From: an uncultured Clostridia bacterium
GTDB lineage: Bacteria; Bacillota; Clostridia; TANB77; CAG-508
Assembly (NCBI GenBank): GCA_934168305.1
Contig: CAKPNF010000013.1
Span: 1-36,164, forward strand
Length of the DNA: 36,164 bases
Reading direction: 5' to 3'
Positions 25,464-33,136 of this stretch are shown here, in pieces (position 1 is the stretch's first letter; every line of letters starts with the position of its first letter). Under the pieces are notes generated by a model. It ran no database searches. It saw nothing but the letters and a program-made list of their open reading frames with translations, and was not told the origin of the DNA. The position numbers and the translations under genes were made by a program.

Positions 25464-25493
25464 ATGATAGATTTTAATCTATCATTTTTATTT
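25462..25493 (+). terminator. Terminator after the agrC-like gene
   Basis: Inverted arms AAATGATAGAT (25462-25472) and ATCTATCATTT (25477-25487) followed by TTATTTT; the stop codon TAA (25461-25463) touches the stem. A typical rho-independent signal on the plus strand. Confidence 0.75.
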
Positions 25494-25499
25494 TATGAT

Positions 25500-25534
25500 A
25501 CTAAAAAAGAACAGTTAAACTGTTCTTTTTTAGT
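25500..25534. terminator. Bidirectional terminator between the convergent agr operons
   Basis: Near-perfect 16-bp stem, arms 25500-25515 and 25519-25534 (ACTAAAAAAGAACAGT / ACTGTTCTTTTTTAGT). A-run on one arm and T-run on the other allow termination from both sides. It would stop transcripts of agrA-agrC (plus) and agrB-agrD (minus). A further AT-rich hairpin (25568-25580 with 25594-25606) lies just after agrD on the minus strand. Confidence 0.75.
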
Positions 25535-25624
25535 GGATTGTCTTATATAACATTAAAGTATATTGTGTTTTAAATATGAGCATTGTCGAACTACTCATAT
25601 TTAAAATTAAAAACTAAGTAAAAA

Positions 25625-25744
25625 TTAATCTTTTTTTATTAAGTTAGCTGGCATTTTTGGTTGGTGTAATACTGACCAAACAAAACAAGCTGTGTTAGTA
25701 GATTTTGCATATTTTTCTGCTATTTTTCCTAATAATTTTAACAT
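25625..25744 (-). CDS. agrD: AgrD-like autoinducing peptide precursor
   Basis: A 39-residue peptide. Residues 1-15 (MLKLLGKIAEKYAKS) form a basic amphipathic helix, 16-25 hold the likely signal segment around Cys20 (STNTACFVWS), and HQPKMPANLIKKD is the C-terminal tail with the [HY]QPKxP pattern typical of clostridial cyclic lactone autoinducer precursors. AgrB cuts after the ring and forms a thiolactone through Cys20. Several ring lengths are possible (for example CFVWS or up to CFVWSVL), so the mature peptide is not fixed. The frame is open to 25813, but AAAGGAGG lies eight bases before the ATG at 25744. It follows agrB by 71 bases. Confidence 0.88.
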   Translation of the reverse strand: MLKLLGKIAEKYAKSTNTACFVWSVLHQPKMPANLIKKD

Positions 25745-25815
25745 AAAGGTTTCCTCCTTTGTTTTAATATATAATACAAAAACACTACCGGTTTGTATTT
25801 TTGATATTATCAAAA

Positions 25816-26433
25816 TTAGTTTGAAGCATTTTCATATGATTCATAACCATATTTATTTTTTGTTATTTTATAAGCAACTCTTGTAATCATACAAGTTTGT
25901 ACAAAATACCCAAAAATAATTATATTTGAAATCACACTATTTTTTATATATATGGCTATTACTAAACCAATTGTGAAGAAAATATATGATAATATCTTCT
26001 TTTGTTTTCTAATTTTCTTACTTATAATTGGTACATCTTCTGTATCAGCTGGAGCATATAATGTTATCATAATAACTCCAAATACTCCTACTGCCATAAT
26101 AAAAATATATTTTGTAATATTATCTAACATAATACTTTGTGATAAAATTGCAACTCCACTATAAAACATAGTTGTTGATATTATACATCCAATATGCGTT
26201 TTTAAATGAAATCCACCAGAAGCCCCTCTATATGGTAATAATATTAAGAATGTTATTAAACTTAATTTTAATACTCCCAATACATATGCTATAAATAACA
26301 TTATAAAGATTTTTGGTACTTCACCTAGGAGTATTTGTAGTCCATAATTTATTACTTCTGCCCTTTCATCATCTACATCCGGCATTTCTTTTCTAATTCT
26401 ATTGGTTAGAGATTGAGTGATTTTATCTATCAT
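25816..26433 (-). CDS. agrB: Accessory gene regulator B (AgrB) peptide-processing membrane protease
   Basis: A 205-residue membrane cysteine protease that trims and cyclises AgrD. After a cytoplasmic N-terminal segment come the catalytic residues in PYRGASGGFHLKTHIGC: His76 and Cys83, matching His77/Cys84 of the staphylococcal enzyme. Four to six further hydrophobic helices follow (for example SLITFLILLPY, YIFIMAVGVFGVIMITL, YIFFTIGLVIAIYI). Ribosome site GGGGTGA. It is the first gene of a minus-strand agrB-agrD operon that converges on the regulator and kinase genes, rather than the usual single agrBDCA order. Confidence 0.93.
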   Translation of the reverse strand: MIDKITQSLTNRIRKEMPDVDDERAEVINYGLQILLGEVPKIFIMLFIAYVLGVLKLSLITFLILLPYRGASGGFHLKTHIGCIISTTMFYSGVAILSQSIMLDNITKYIFIMAVGVFGVIMITLYAPADTEDVPIISKKIRKQKKILSYIFFTIGLVIAIYIKNSVISNIIIFGYFVQTCMITRVAYKITKNKYGYESYENASN

Positions 26434-26474
26434 TTTCTCACCCCACTTTTTTCTTATGTTGAATTTATTTTAAC

Positions 26475-26560
26475 ACTATATTTTTCACACAACATTTTCT
26501 TTTATAAAATGTCAGTTTTTATTCATATTAAATTTCATTTATATTTTCATAAAACATTTT
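26475..26560 (-). promoter_or_regulatory. Candidate regulated promoter of agrB with repeated ACATTTT boxes
   Basis: On the minus strand a TATAGT -10 (around 26476-26481) has no acceptable -35, which fits an activator-dependent promoter. Upstream lie an inverted pair ACATTTT (26492-26498) / AAAATGT (26506-26512) with a 7-base spacer and a further ACATTTT (26554-26560), 62 bases from the first. They are candidate binding sites for the LytTR regulator encoded at 23417; this is inference, since the sequence is AT-rich and such boxes could arise by chance. Confidence 0.35.
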
Positions 26561-26584
26561 ACTGATTTCATAAAAATTCATGCA

Positions 26585-26615
26585 TAAAAAAAGATGAACT
26601 CTAAAATTCATCTTT
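26585..26615 (-). terminator. Terminator after the RluA-type gene
   Basis: Arms AAAGATGAA (26590-26598) and TTCATCTTT (26607-26615), loop 8 bases, followed on the minus strand by a run of T (TTTTTTTATG). It begins at the stop codon of the pseudouridine synthase C-terminal frame. Confidence 0.85.
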
Positions 26616-26946
26616 ATAAACCATTAATATCTTTTAAAATACACCATGTTCCAATACTTTCAGGTAAATCTTTAAATGTCATTTTTTCTTTAGTTATTGG
26701 ATGCTCAATCGTTAATTCATATGCCCATAAAGCAATCTGTTTACCCTGACCTCTAGTTCCATACTTTTGGTCTCCAAAAATACTATGTCCAAAATTTGAT
26801 AACTGAACTCTAATTTGATGATGTCTTCCAGTATGTAAGTTTATTTTTACCAGACTTAAGTTTTTAATCTCATTATATGTTATTACTTCATAATCTAATT
26901 GAGCAAGCTTAGCATTTTTCTTATCTTTACTAACTACCTTACTCAT
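26614..26946 (-). CDS. RluA-type pseudouridine synthase, C-terminal part of a frameshifted gene
   Basis: This 110-residue frame carries the C-terminal half of an RluA-family enzyme: KINLHTGRHHQIRVQLSNFGHSIFGDQKYG is the conserved substrate-binding block, and LWAYELTIEHPITKEKMTF the typical end. The apparent ATG at 26946 lacks a ribosome site. Codons directly upstream in this frame read LEDYLYKDERNN, the sequence expected to join the two halves. See the N-terminal part at 26963-27304. Confidence 0.85.
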   Translation of the reverse strand: MSKVVSKDKKNAKLAQLDYEVITYNEIKNLSLVKINLHTGRHHQIRVQLSNFGHSIFGDQKYGTRGQGKQIALWAYELTIEHPITKEKMTFKDLPESIGTWCILKDINGL

Positions 26947-26962
26947 ATTATTTCTTTCGTCC

Positions 26963-27304
26963 TTATATAAATAATCCTCTAAAACTCCGCTTCTGTTGAT
27001 TTATTTTACCATCTACAACAGCTAAATATTTCTTTCTAAAAGTCTTATTTCTCACTTGTTCACTAAGTCTCCCAGCAGCCTTGGATGTTTTAGCAAAAAT
27101 CATAATTCCCCCAACAGGTCTATCTAATCTATGTACCAATCCTAAATAAACATTACCCGGTTTATTATATTTTTCTTTTATATATTGTTTTACAATTGTA
27201 AGCATATCTATATCCCCAGTTTTATCCGACTGTGATGGAATATTAGGTGTCTTTTCTACTACTATTATATGATTGTCCTCATAAATCACTTTTAAATTTT
27301 GCAT
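26963..27304 (-). CDS. RluA-type pseudouridine synthase, N-terminal part of a frameshifted gene
   Basis: A 113-residue frame with the start of an RluA/RluD-family enzyme: VIYEDNHIIVVEKTPNIPSQ and the active-site motif LVHRLDRPVGG with catalytic Asp61. After KINQQK it reads RSFRGLFI and stops. Removing one base (plus-strand G at ~26989) makes it run on as GVLEDYLYKDERNNMSKVV into the 26614-26946 frame, giving a normal single-domain enzyme of about 230 residues. Target RNA unknown. Ribosome site AGGAG six bases before the ATG. It lies just after a perfect 32-bp inverted repeat. Confidence 0.85.
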   Translation of the reverse strand: MQNLKVIYEDNHIIVVEKTPNIPSQSDKTGDIDMLTIVKQYIKEKYNKPGNVYLGLVHRLDRPVGGIMIFAKTSKAAGRLSEQVRNKTFRKKYLAVVDGKINQQKRSFRGLFI

Positions 27305-27321
27305 ATATTTCTCCTAAAAAC

Positions 27322-27434
27322 AAGGGATTAAGGGGCCACCACACAAAATCCCTGTTATAAATTTAATCTATAATTACCATATGATTATATCAAATTCTAA
27401 AAAGGGATTTTGTGTGGTGGCCCCTTAATCCCTT
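27322..27434. repeat. Perfect 32-bp inverted repeat with a 49-base AT-rich loop
   Basis: Arms 27322-27353 and 27403-27434 are exact reverse complements (ends AAGGGATTAAGGGGCC.. and ..GGCCCCTTAATCCCTT). They are richer in G+C than the surroundings. On the minus strand the structure starts four bases after the methyltransferase stop codon and is followed by GTTTTTAGGAG, so it could act as a terminator directly before the ribosome site of the pseudouridine synthase. The loop holds TATAAT (minus strand, 27384-27389), a possible internal -10. Origin unknown: terminator, attenuator or small mobile remnant. Confidence 0.75.
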
Positions 27435-27438
27435 TTAT

Positions 27439-28305
27439 TTAATTATTTTCCCATCTTCCATAAATACCACAAGGTAAAACTAATTTAGAATTCTCCATTG
27501 GAATTCCAATTTCTCCTGATTCAATTTTTCCTTTATGTATTTTACCTACTGTTAAATTCAAAATATCTTCTAAAACTTTACTTGAAATTCCTGTTGTATA
27601 TGAATTGATTAAGAAAAATAATGGGTTATCTGATAATACATTTGTACATAATTCTACTAAATCATATATATTATCTTCAAATTGCCAAACCTCTCCTTTT
27701 GCACCTCTTCCGTATGATGGTGGATCCATTATAATTGCATCATATTTATTTCCTCTTCGTATTTCTCTATTAACAAATTTTACAACATCATCAACTATAA
27801 ATCTAACCGGTCTATTTTGTAATCCAGAACTTTCTATGTTTTCTTTTGCCCATGTGGTCATTCCTTTTGAGCTATCCACATGACACACTGATGCTCCTGC
27901 TGAAGCACATGCAACTGTTGCTCCTCCTGTGTAAGCAAATAAGTTTAGCACTTTTATTTCTCTTTTTTCTGATTTTATTTTATTTATCATCCAATCCCAA
28001 TTAACAGCTTGTTCCGGAAATAATCCTGTATGCTTAAATCCCATTGGCTTTATATTAAATGTTAAATTTTTATATTTTATTTGCCATTGTTTGGGCATCT
28101 TTTTGTTAAATTCCCATGAACCTCCACCTGAATTGCTTCTGTGATATGTTGCATTTATTTCTTTCCATTTTTTTGGAAAACTTTTATCCTTCCATATTAT
28201 TTGTGGATCAGGTCTTGATAGTATTACATCTCCCCATCTTTCCAATTTTTGACCATCTGCCATATCTAATATTTTATAATCTTTCCATTCATTTGCTAAT
28301 TTCAT
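27439..28305 (-). CDS. Class I SAM-dependent rRNA methyltransferase (RlmI/RlmK-like)
   Basis: A 288-residue methyltransferase of the COG1092 group. It has the SAM-binding motif LNLFAYTGGATVACASAGA (~120-138), an acidic motif II (CHVDSSK), IVDDVVKFV, and the catalytic MDPPSYGRGAKGEVW. The N-terminal part (YKILDMADGQKLERWGD...) is typical of short clostridial versions that lack the PUA domain of E. coli RlmI. Substrate is probably a 23S rRNA cytosine, by family only. The ATG has a GAGGAGG about 26 bases upstream rather than at normal distance, so the start is slightly uncertain. Confidence 0.88.
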   Translation of the reverse strand: MKLANEWKDYKILDMADGQKLERWGDVILSRPDPQIIWKDKSFPKKWKEINATYHRSNSGGGSWEFNKKMPKQWQIKYKNLTFNIKPMGFKHTGLFPEQAVNWDWMINKIKSEKREIKVLNLFAYTGGATVACASAGASVCHVDSSKGMTTWAKENIESSGLQNRPVRFIVDDVVKFVNREIRRGNKYDAIIMDPPSYGRGAKGEVWQFEDNIYDLVELCTNVLSDNPLFFLINSYTTGISSKVLEDILNLTVGKIHKGKIESGEIGIPMENSKLVLPCGIYGRWENN

Positions 28306-28396
28306 ACTTTTTTTCAGCTTTAATAGCTACTATCCTCCTCTTTACTAGAATAGTTCTATTTTACCATATTTTGTTATTTTTTTAAAGGGATATCTT

Positions 28397-28594
28397 TTAA
28401 ATATTTTCCAAAATTTTCATAAAAGTATATATCAAATAAAAATTTATTGATGATAATGCAAAAAAACTAATAAAAACAATAGAAATAAACTTATGGTTCA
28501 AAACAAATTTCCATATTTTTGATTTTCTTTTTTCTTTTGATAATTCTAGCCTGTCCAATTTTGTATTGTACTTAATATTAAAAACATTCTCCAT
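28397..28594 (-). CDS. Small single-helix membrane protein, unknown
   Basis: A 65-residue protein: a charged N-terminal half (NTKLDRLELSKEKRKSK) and one hydrophobic helix (FISIVFISFFALSSINFYLIYTF, ~37-59). GGGGGA lies seven bases before the ATG at 28594, which is preferred to the in-frame ATG at 28609. Not recognised. The ribosome site and clean frame suggest it is real. It is divergent to the 28748 gene and upstream of the methyltransferase gene. Confidence 0.6.
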   Translation of the reverse strand: MENVFNIKYNTKLDRLELSKEKRKSKIWKFVLNHKFISIVFISFFALSSINFYLIYTFMKILENI

Positions 28595-28687
28595 AAAAAA
28601 TTCCCCCATTTATAAATCATTTTTATTATATATATGCACGGTTTATTCAAAATATTCCAATTATTTTATACCCTAAATCTTAAAAAC

Positions 28688-28716
28688 TTGATTTTTTCCT
28701 TATTTTATGGTATAAT
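28688..28716 (+). promoter_or_regulatory. Sigma-A promoter for the small membrane gene at 28748
   Basis: TTGATT (28688-28693) and a perfect TATAAT (28711-28716) with a 17-base spacer. The start point would be near 28724, only about 24 bases before the coding start, and an AGGAGG site follows at 28740. Confidence 0.75.
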
Positions 28717-28747
28717 TACCTTATAAAATAAGAAAAAGCAGGAGGAC

Positions 28748-29092
28748 ATGCGTGACATGGGAAAAAAATTTTTTATTAAAGAAGGATTATCTGTAACTTG
28801 TAAATTTATTGCAACAGGACTAATTATTATGGCCCTAGTAGTTGTTCTGAAAAACAGAATGGACTTGCTATCTTTTGGGATAGCCGTAATTGTCTCATTT
28901 TGTCTGGGTGGCATTTCAATGGCCTTGTCATTAGGTAAAGAATTTAAAAAGCTCCTTAATACCAAAAATTCCTTAAAAAGGAAATTGGAAAGAACTCAAA
29001 AAGAGATTGATGAGCTAAATAAACAGTTTGATAATGTTACTGTCAGCTCATTGATTGATTTCAATGAAGCAAAAAATAAAACAACTGCCTAA
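28748..29092 (+). CDS. Small membrane protein with C-terminal coiled coil
   Basis: A 114-residue protein (111 if the ATG at 28757 is used; the AGGAGGA site is two bases from the first ATG and eleven from the second). Two hydrophobic helices (~17-34 and ~41-60, with FGIAVIVSFCLGGISMAL) are followed by a charged coiled coil (KEFKKLLNTKNSLKRKLERTQKEIDELNKQF, ~65-97). Not recognised as a named family. It has its own promoter and a terminator shared with uvrC, so it is a single-gene transcription unit. Confidence 0.75.
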   Translation: MRDMGKKFFIKEGLSVTCKFIATGLIIMALVVVLKNRMDLLSFGIAVIVSFCLGGISMALSLGKEFKKLLNTKNSLKRKLERTQKEIDELNKQFDNVTVSSLIDFNEAKNKTTA

Positions 29093-29107
29093 TACTAATA
29101 ATCCTTT

Positions 29108-29136
29108 AATGGCACCTACATTTTGTAGGTGCCATT
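29108..29136. terminator. Bidirectional terminator overlapping the uvrC 3' end
   Basis: Perfect 13-bp arms AATGGCACCTACA (29108-29120) and TGTAGGTGCCATT (29124-29136), loop 3 bases, followed by TTCTATTT on plus. The last uvrC codons (NGTYKM and stop) are encoded within the stem. It serves the plus-strand gene ending at 29092 and, with AAAGG..TTTAAAGGATT on the other side, probably also uvrC. Confidence 0.75.
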
Positions 29137-30912
29137 TTCTATTTCATTTGCTATATTTTCATTAATGCCTTTTACATGCATCAACTCTTCTTTAGAAGCC
29201 TTCTTTATCTTCTCAACACTACCAAAATGTTTAAGTAAAGCCCTTTTCTTAACCTCACCTATTCCTTTTATATCATCCAACTCTGACTTTGTAACAGCCT
29301 TTTCTCTTAACTTTCTATGATAACTAATAGCTGTATCATGTACAGTATCTTGAAATCTAGTAATTAAATTCATAAGATTTTCTGAAATTTGTATTTCATT
29401 TCTATCCTCATCAATTAAAGCCCTCGTTTGATGCTTATCATTTTTTACCATACCAAATATTTTTATATCAAGATTTTCATACTTATTAACAGCATTTCTA
29501 ATAGCTCTAATTTGAGTAATACCACCATCTGCAAAAATCGCATCAGGTAACTTTCCAAATCCCTTATCTTCATTTTCTATCGAATGTGCTAATCTTCTTG
29601 TTACAACCTCTTCCATACATTTTGGGTCATCTTGTGTTAAAACTGTTTTAATTTTAAATCTTCGTGATAAATTTTTCTTAATAACTCCATCTTGCATTAC
29701 ACACATTCCTGCAACCATAAATTCACCTGAAATATTTGATATATCGAACGTCTCTATTTTTCTTGGTAATTTATCCATTTTCAATACATCTTTTAACTCC
29801 ATCAAAATTTCAGATTTATCCTTCTCTTTATTCTCTAACGTAACTTTTGCATTATTCTCTGCCATCTCTACAAATCTTAATTTCTCACCCTTTTTAGGAC
29901 TCTTTAATTCCACTTTTTTTCCTAAAATTGTGGATAACCATTGTTCTATCACCTCTTTTTCAGGCAATTCTTCTCTTAACATTATTTTACTTGGTATATT
30001 AGGATTCTCCAAATAATATTGTTTTATAAATCCTGATAAGATTTCACTATCTTCCATGTCTTTCAATTCTGGGAAAAAGTAGTGTTCTCTTCCTATCATT
30101 TTGCTTCCACGTACAAAAAATATTTCTATACAAACTTCTAATTCAGACTTATAAAGTCCTATAACATCTATGTTATTTTCTGAAATATTTGATACTTTTT
30201 GTTTAGATGACGCTCTTTCTATTGCTAGTTTTCTGTCTCTTAATTCTGCTGCCTTTTCAAAATCCAACTTTTCTGATGCTTCTTGCATTTGCCTTTCTAA
30301 TTCTTTTAAAATTTTATCTGTTTTTCCTTCTAATAAATCAATTATTTCATCAATTTGTTTTTTATATTCTTCTGGTGTTACAAATCCCATACACGGTGCT
30401 AAACATCTTTTTATATGATAATTCAAGCATGGTCTTGTTCTATTTTGATAATTTCTACATTGACGTATTTTGTATTTTTGCTTTATAAAATCAATCATTT
30501 CTTTAGCTGCACCTGGATTAGCATATGGACCAAAATATTTTGCTCCATCATTTATTAATCTTCTTGTTATTACTACAGTTGGATAGTCTGATTTTACATC
30601 TATTTTGATATATGGATATGTTTTATCATCTTTTAATAAAACATTGAATTTGGGTCTGTTTTTCTTTATTAAGTTACATTCCAAAATTAACGCTTCTGCT
30701 TCATTATCAACTACTATATATTCAAAATGGTCTATTAAGCTTACCATCTTTTTTATTCTTTCTGTTTTGTTTGTTTTTCTGAAATATGACCTTACTCTGT
30801 TTTTTAATGAAACAGCTTTTCCTACATAGATTATTTTGTCATATTTATCGTGCATTACATATACTCCAGGTTTTCCTGGTAGTTTTTTTAACTCTTCTTC
30901 TATATTAAACAT
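29116..30912 (-). CDS. uvrC: Excinuclease ABC subunit C
   Basis: Makes both incisions in nucleotide excision repair. 598 residues, normal length. Domains in order: GIY-YIG nuclease (~13-95; GVYVMHDKYDKIIYVGKA), cysteine cluster (CRNYQNRTRPCLNYHIKRCLAPC), UVR motif that binds UvrB (~200-235; EASEKLDFEKAAELRD), RNase H-like nuclease with the catalytic FDISNIS and ADGG aspartates, and a C-terminal helix-hairpin-helix pair (IKGIGEVKKRALLKHFGS). Monocistronic: its own promoter upstream and a terminator in its 3' end. Confidence 0.98.
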   Translation of the reverse strand: MFNIEEELKKLPGKPGVYVMHDKYDKIIYVGKAVSLKNRVRSYFRKTNKTERIKKMVSLIDHFEYIVVDNEAEALILECNLIKKNRPKFNVLLKDDKTYPYIKIDVKSDYPTVVITRRLINDGAKYFGPYANPGAAKEMIDFIKQKYKIRQCRNYQNRTRPCLNYHIKRCLAPCMGFVTPEEYKKQIDEIIDLLEGKTDKILKELERQMQEASEKLDFEKAAELRDRKLAIERASSKQKVSNISENNIDVIGLYKSELEVCIEIFFVRGSKMIGREHYFFPELKDMEDSEILSGFIKQYYLENPNIPSKIMLREELPEKEVIEQWLSTILGKKVELKSPKKGEKLRFVEMAENNAKVTLENKEKDKSEILMELKDVLKMDKLPRKIETFDISNISGEFMVAGMCVMQDGVIKKNLSRRFKIKTVLTQDDPKCMEEVVTRRLAHSIENEDKGFGKLPDAIFADGGITQIRAIRNAVNKYENLDIKIFGMVKNDKHQTRALIDEDRNEIQISENLMNLITRFQDTVHDTAISYHRKLREKAVTKSELDDIKGIGEVKKRALLKHFGSVEKIKKASKEELMHVKGINENIANEIENGTYKM

Positions 30913-30944
30913 GTCTACTCCTATTTAAAATTCTCTCTATTAAC

Positions 30945-30974
30945 ATTATATATTATTATTATAAATAAAATCAA
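30945..30974 (-). promoter_or_regulatory. Promoter for uvrC
   Basis: Minus strand TTGATT (30969-30974) and perfect TATAAT (30945-30950) with an 18-base spacer, 33 bases upstream of the uvrC ATG, whose ribosome site is TAGGAGT. It is divergent from the glmS promoter about 30 bases away. Confidence 0.6.
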
Positions 30975-31000
30975 GAATATAAAAACTCTTTTTATAGTAC

Positions 31001-31032
31001 TTGCACAATTTATACATTTGATATAATATAAT
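31001..31032 (+). promoter_or_regulatory. Candidate promoter for glmS
   Basis: TTGCAC (31001-31006) precedes two overlapping TATAAT boxes (31022-31027 and 31027-31032). Spacers of 15 and 20 bases bracket the ideal 17, so the exact -10 is uncertain. It lies about 50 bases upstream of the ribozyme. Confidence 0.45.
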
Positions 31033-31075
31033 ACTATAGTTTTGAAAGATGCATAAAAATATCAAGAAAGGAGTT

Positions 31076-31242
31076 AAAAATAAGCGCCAGGACCACTATT
31101 TCAGATGGTTGACGAGGTCTAGAGTTATCGAAAAATTCGGCGGATGCTCTAGTGGCTTTTACTTAAGGTCATAAATATTAATTAAAAACTAATAGTAATA
31201 TTAGAACAGAAATTAATATATTTAAGTTTGCATACTTTCAAT
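31076..31242 (+). ncRNA. glmS self-cleaving ribozyme/riboswitch
   Basis: The conserved parts are all present in order: GCGCCAG at 31084-31090 (cleavage expected just before G31084), GTTGACGAGG at 31108-31117, TTATCG at 31125-31130, and TTCGGCGGATG at 31136-31146; CTAGAG and CTCTAG pair to form the P2-type helix. Glucosamine-6-phosphate acts as cofactor for cleavage, after which the downstream mRNA is degraded, lowering GlmS. The remaining leader up to the ATG at 31277 holds AT-rich P3/P4-like pairing and the AAGGAGG ribosome site. The 3' boundary is approximate. Confidence 0.95.
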
Positions 31243-31276
31243 TCCAGAGATTTTAATTTTATAAGGAGGAATTACT

Positions 31277-33118
31277 ATGTGTGGAATTGTAGGTTACATA
31301 GGAACAAAAAAAGCTTGCCCTATTTTATTGGCAGGTTTAACAAGGTTGGAATACAGAGGATATGACTCTGCTGGTATTTCAACAATCGAAAAAGACGGAT
31401 TATCAATGATGAAAGACAAAGGAAGAGTTAAAAATTTATCAAACTTAGACGGAATTGATAAATTAGAAGGAACTATTGGTATTGCTCATACAAGATGGGC
31501 AACACATGGGAAGCCATCAAAAGAGAACTCTCACCCACATCAAGATAATTCAAAAACATTTAGTGTAGTTCATAACGGAATTATTGAAAACTTTAATGAA
31601 TTAAGAAAATTTTTAACTGATAAAGGATATACTTTCTATTCTCAAACAGATACAGAAGTTATTCCCAATTTAATACATTATTATATTACAAAAGATATTG
31701 AAAACGATGATTTAAAATTTTTAAGAGCAGTAAGAAATGCTTGTTTAGATTTAAAAGGAAGTTTTGCACTTGAAGTTATTTCAAGTCTTTACCCTGATAA
31801 TATGATAGTTGTAAGACAAGATAGCCCATTAGTTATAGGAACATGTGAAGACGAAAAATATTTATCATCTGATATTCCAGCTATTCTTTCATATACAAGA
31901 GATTTTTATCTTTTAAATGATTTAGAATTTGTTTTATTAACAAATAATTCTGCTAAATTTTATGATAAAGATTTAAATGAAATAAAGAAGGAAACTCAAA
32001 CAATAGAATGGAATGCATCAGCTGCCGAAAAAGATGGTTTTGATGATTTTATGTTAAAAGAAATTTATGAACAACCAACTGCAATAAGAGAAACAATTGG
32101 AGCAAAAGTAAATATAAATTCAAAATGTGAATTTGATGAGCTCGACTTCACTAAAGAATATCTATCAAGTTTAAACAAAATTTATATAGTAGCATGTGGT
32201 ACAGCAATGCACGCAGGTCTTACAGGAAAAAATTCTATTGAAAAACTTTGTAGAATTCCTACAGAAGTTGATATCGCATCAGAATTTAGATATAGAGACC
32301 CAATTATAGATGATAAAACTCTATGTATTTTCTTATCTCAGTCTGGTGAAACAGCGGATACAATAGCAGCACTAAAATTATCAAAAGAAAAAGGTGCTAA
32401 AACTATTGCAATTACTAATGTAATCGGAAGTTCTATAACAAGAGAAGCAGATTATTCAATTTATACACATGCAGGACCAGAAATAGCTGTTGCTTCTACA
32501 AAAGCTTATACTTCTCAAGTTGTTTTAATGACTATTTTAGCAATTTACTTTGCTGAAATACTTGAAACTTCTGACAAAAATTTATTAATTGATATTAAAA
32601 AAAGTATTTTAGAATTACCTAAAAAGATTGAAGAAACCCTAAAATGTAATAATACTATAAAAGACTTTGCAAAAAAAATCTATCAAGAAAAAGATATATT
32701 CTTCCTTGGTAGAGGTATTGATGAAACAGTGGCAAGAGAAGGATCATTAAAATTAAAGGAAATTTCTTATATTCACTCTGAAAGCTATGCTGCAGGTGAA
32801 TTAAAACATGGTCCCATCGCTCTTATTGAAAATGGAATTACTGTTATTAGTATTTTAACAGTACCTGATTTAGTTAAAAAGACTGTAAGTAATATTCAAG
32901 AGGTTATTACTCGTGGTGCTAAAACTTTGGTTGTTTCTAACCAAGATATTGATAAGAGTATGTTTGATGTTGTAATTGATATTCCTGAAATAAATTGCTT
33001 CGTTTCTCCTATCTTATCAGTTATACCTCTTCAATTACTTGCTTATCATATTTCTAAAAAAAAAGGATTAGATGTTGATAAACCTAGAAACTTAGCAAAA
33101 TCTGTTACAGTTGAATAA
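31277..33118 (+). CDS. glmS: Glutamine--fructose-6-phosphate aminotransferase (isomerising)
   Basis: Makes glucosamine-6-phosphate for peptidoglycan from fructose-6-phosphate and glutamine. 613 residues: N-terminal class II glutaminase with nucleophile Cys2 (MCGIVGYIG), RLEYRGYDSAGI, TRWATHGKPS and NENSHPH-type segments; two SIS sugar-binding domains (CGTAMHAG, SQSGETADT, ASTKAYTSQ; later GRGIDETVAREGSLKLKEISYIHSES and GELKHGPIALI); and the C-terminal LAKSVTVE end. Controlled by the upstream ribozyme. Foldback repeat copy B begins 18 bases after its stop codon. Confidence 0.98.
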   Translation: MCGIVGYIGTKKACPILLAGLTRLEYRGYDSAGISTIEKDGLSMMKDKGRVKNLSNLDGIDKLEGTIGIAHTRWATHGKPSKENSHPHQDNSKTFSVVHNGIIENFNELRKFLTDKGYTFYSQTDTEVIPNLIHYYITKDIENDDLKFLRAVRNACLDLKGSFALEVISSLYPDNMIVVRQDSPLVIGTCEDEKYLSSDIPAILSYTRDFYLLNDLEFVLLTNNSAKFYDKDLNEIKKETQTIEWNASAAEKDGFDDFMLKEIYEQPTAIRETIGAKVNINSKCEFDELDFTKEYLSSLNKIYIVACGTAMHAGLTGKNSIEKLCRIPTEVDIASEFRYRDPIIDDKTLCIFLSQSGETADTIAALKLSKEKGAKTIAITNVIGSSITREADYSIYTHAGPEIAVASTKAYTSQVVLMTILAIYFAEILETSDKNLLIDIKKSILELPKKIEETLKCNNTIKDFAKKIYQEKDIFFLGRGIDETVAREGSLKLKEISYIHSESYAAGELKHGPIALIENGITVISILTVPDLVKKTVSNIQEVITRGAKTLVVSNQDIDKSMFDVVIDIPEINCFVSPILSVIPLQLLAYHISKKKGLDVDKPRNLAKSVTVE

Positions 33119-33136
33119 TAACAAACTAGAAAAAAC

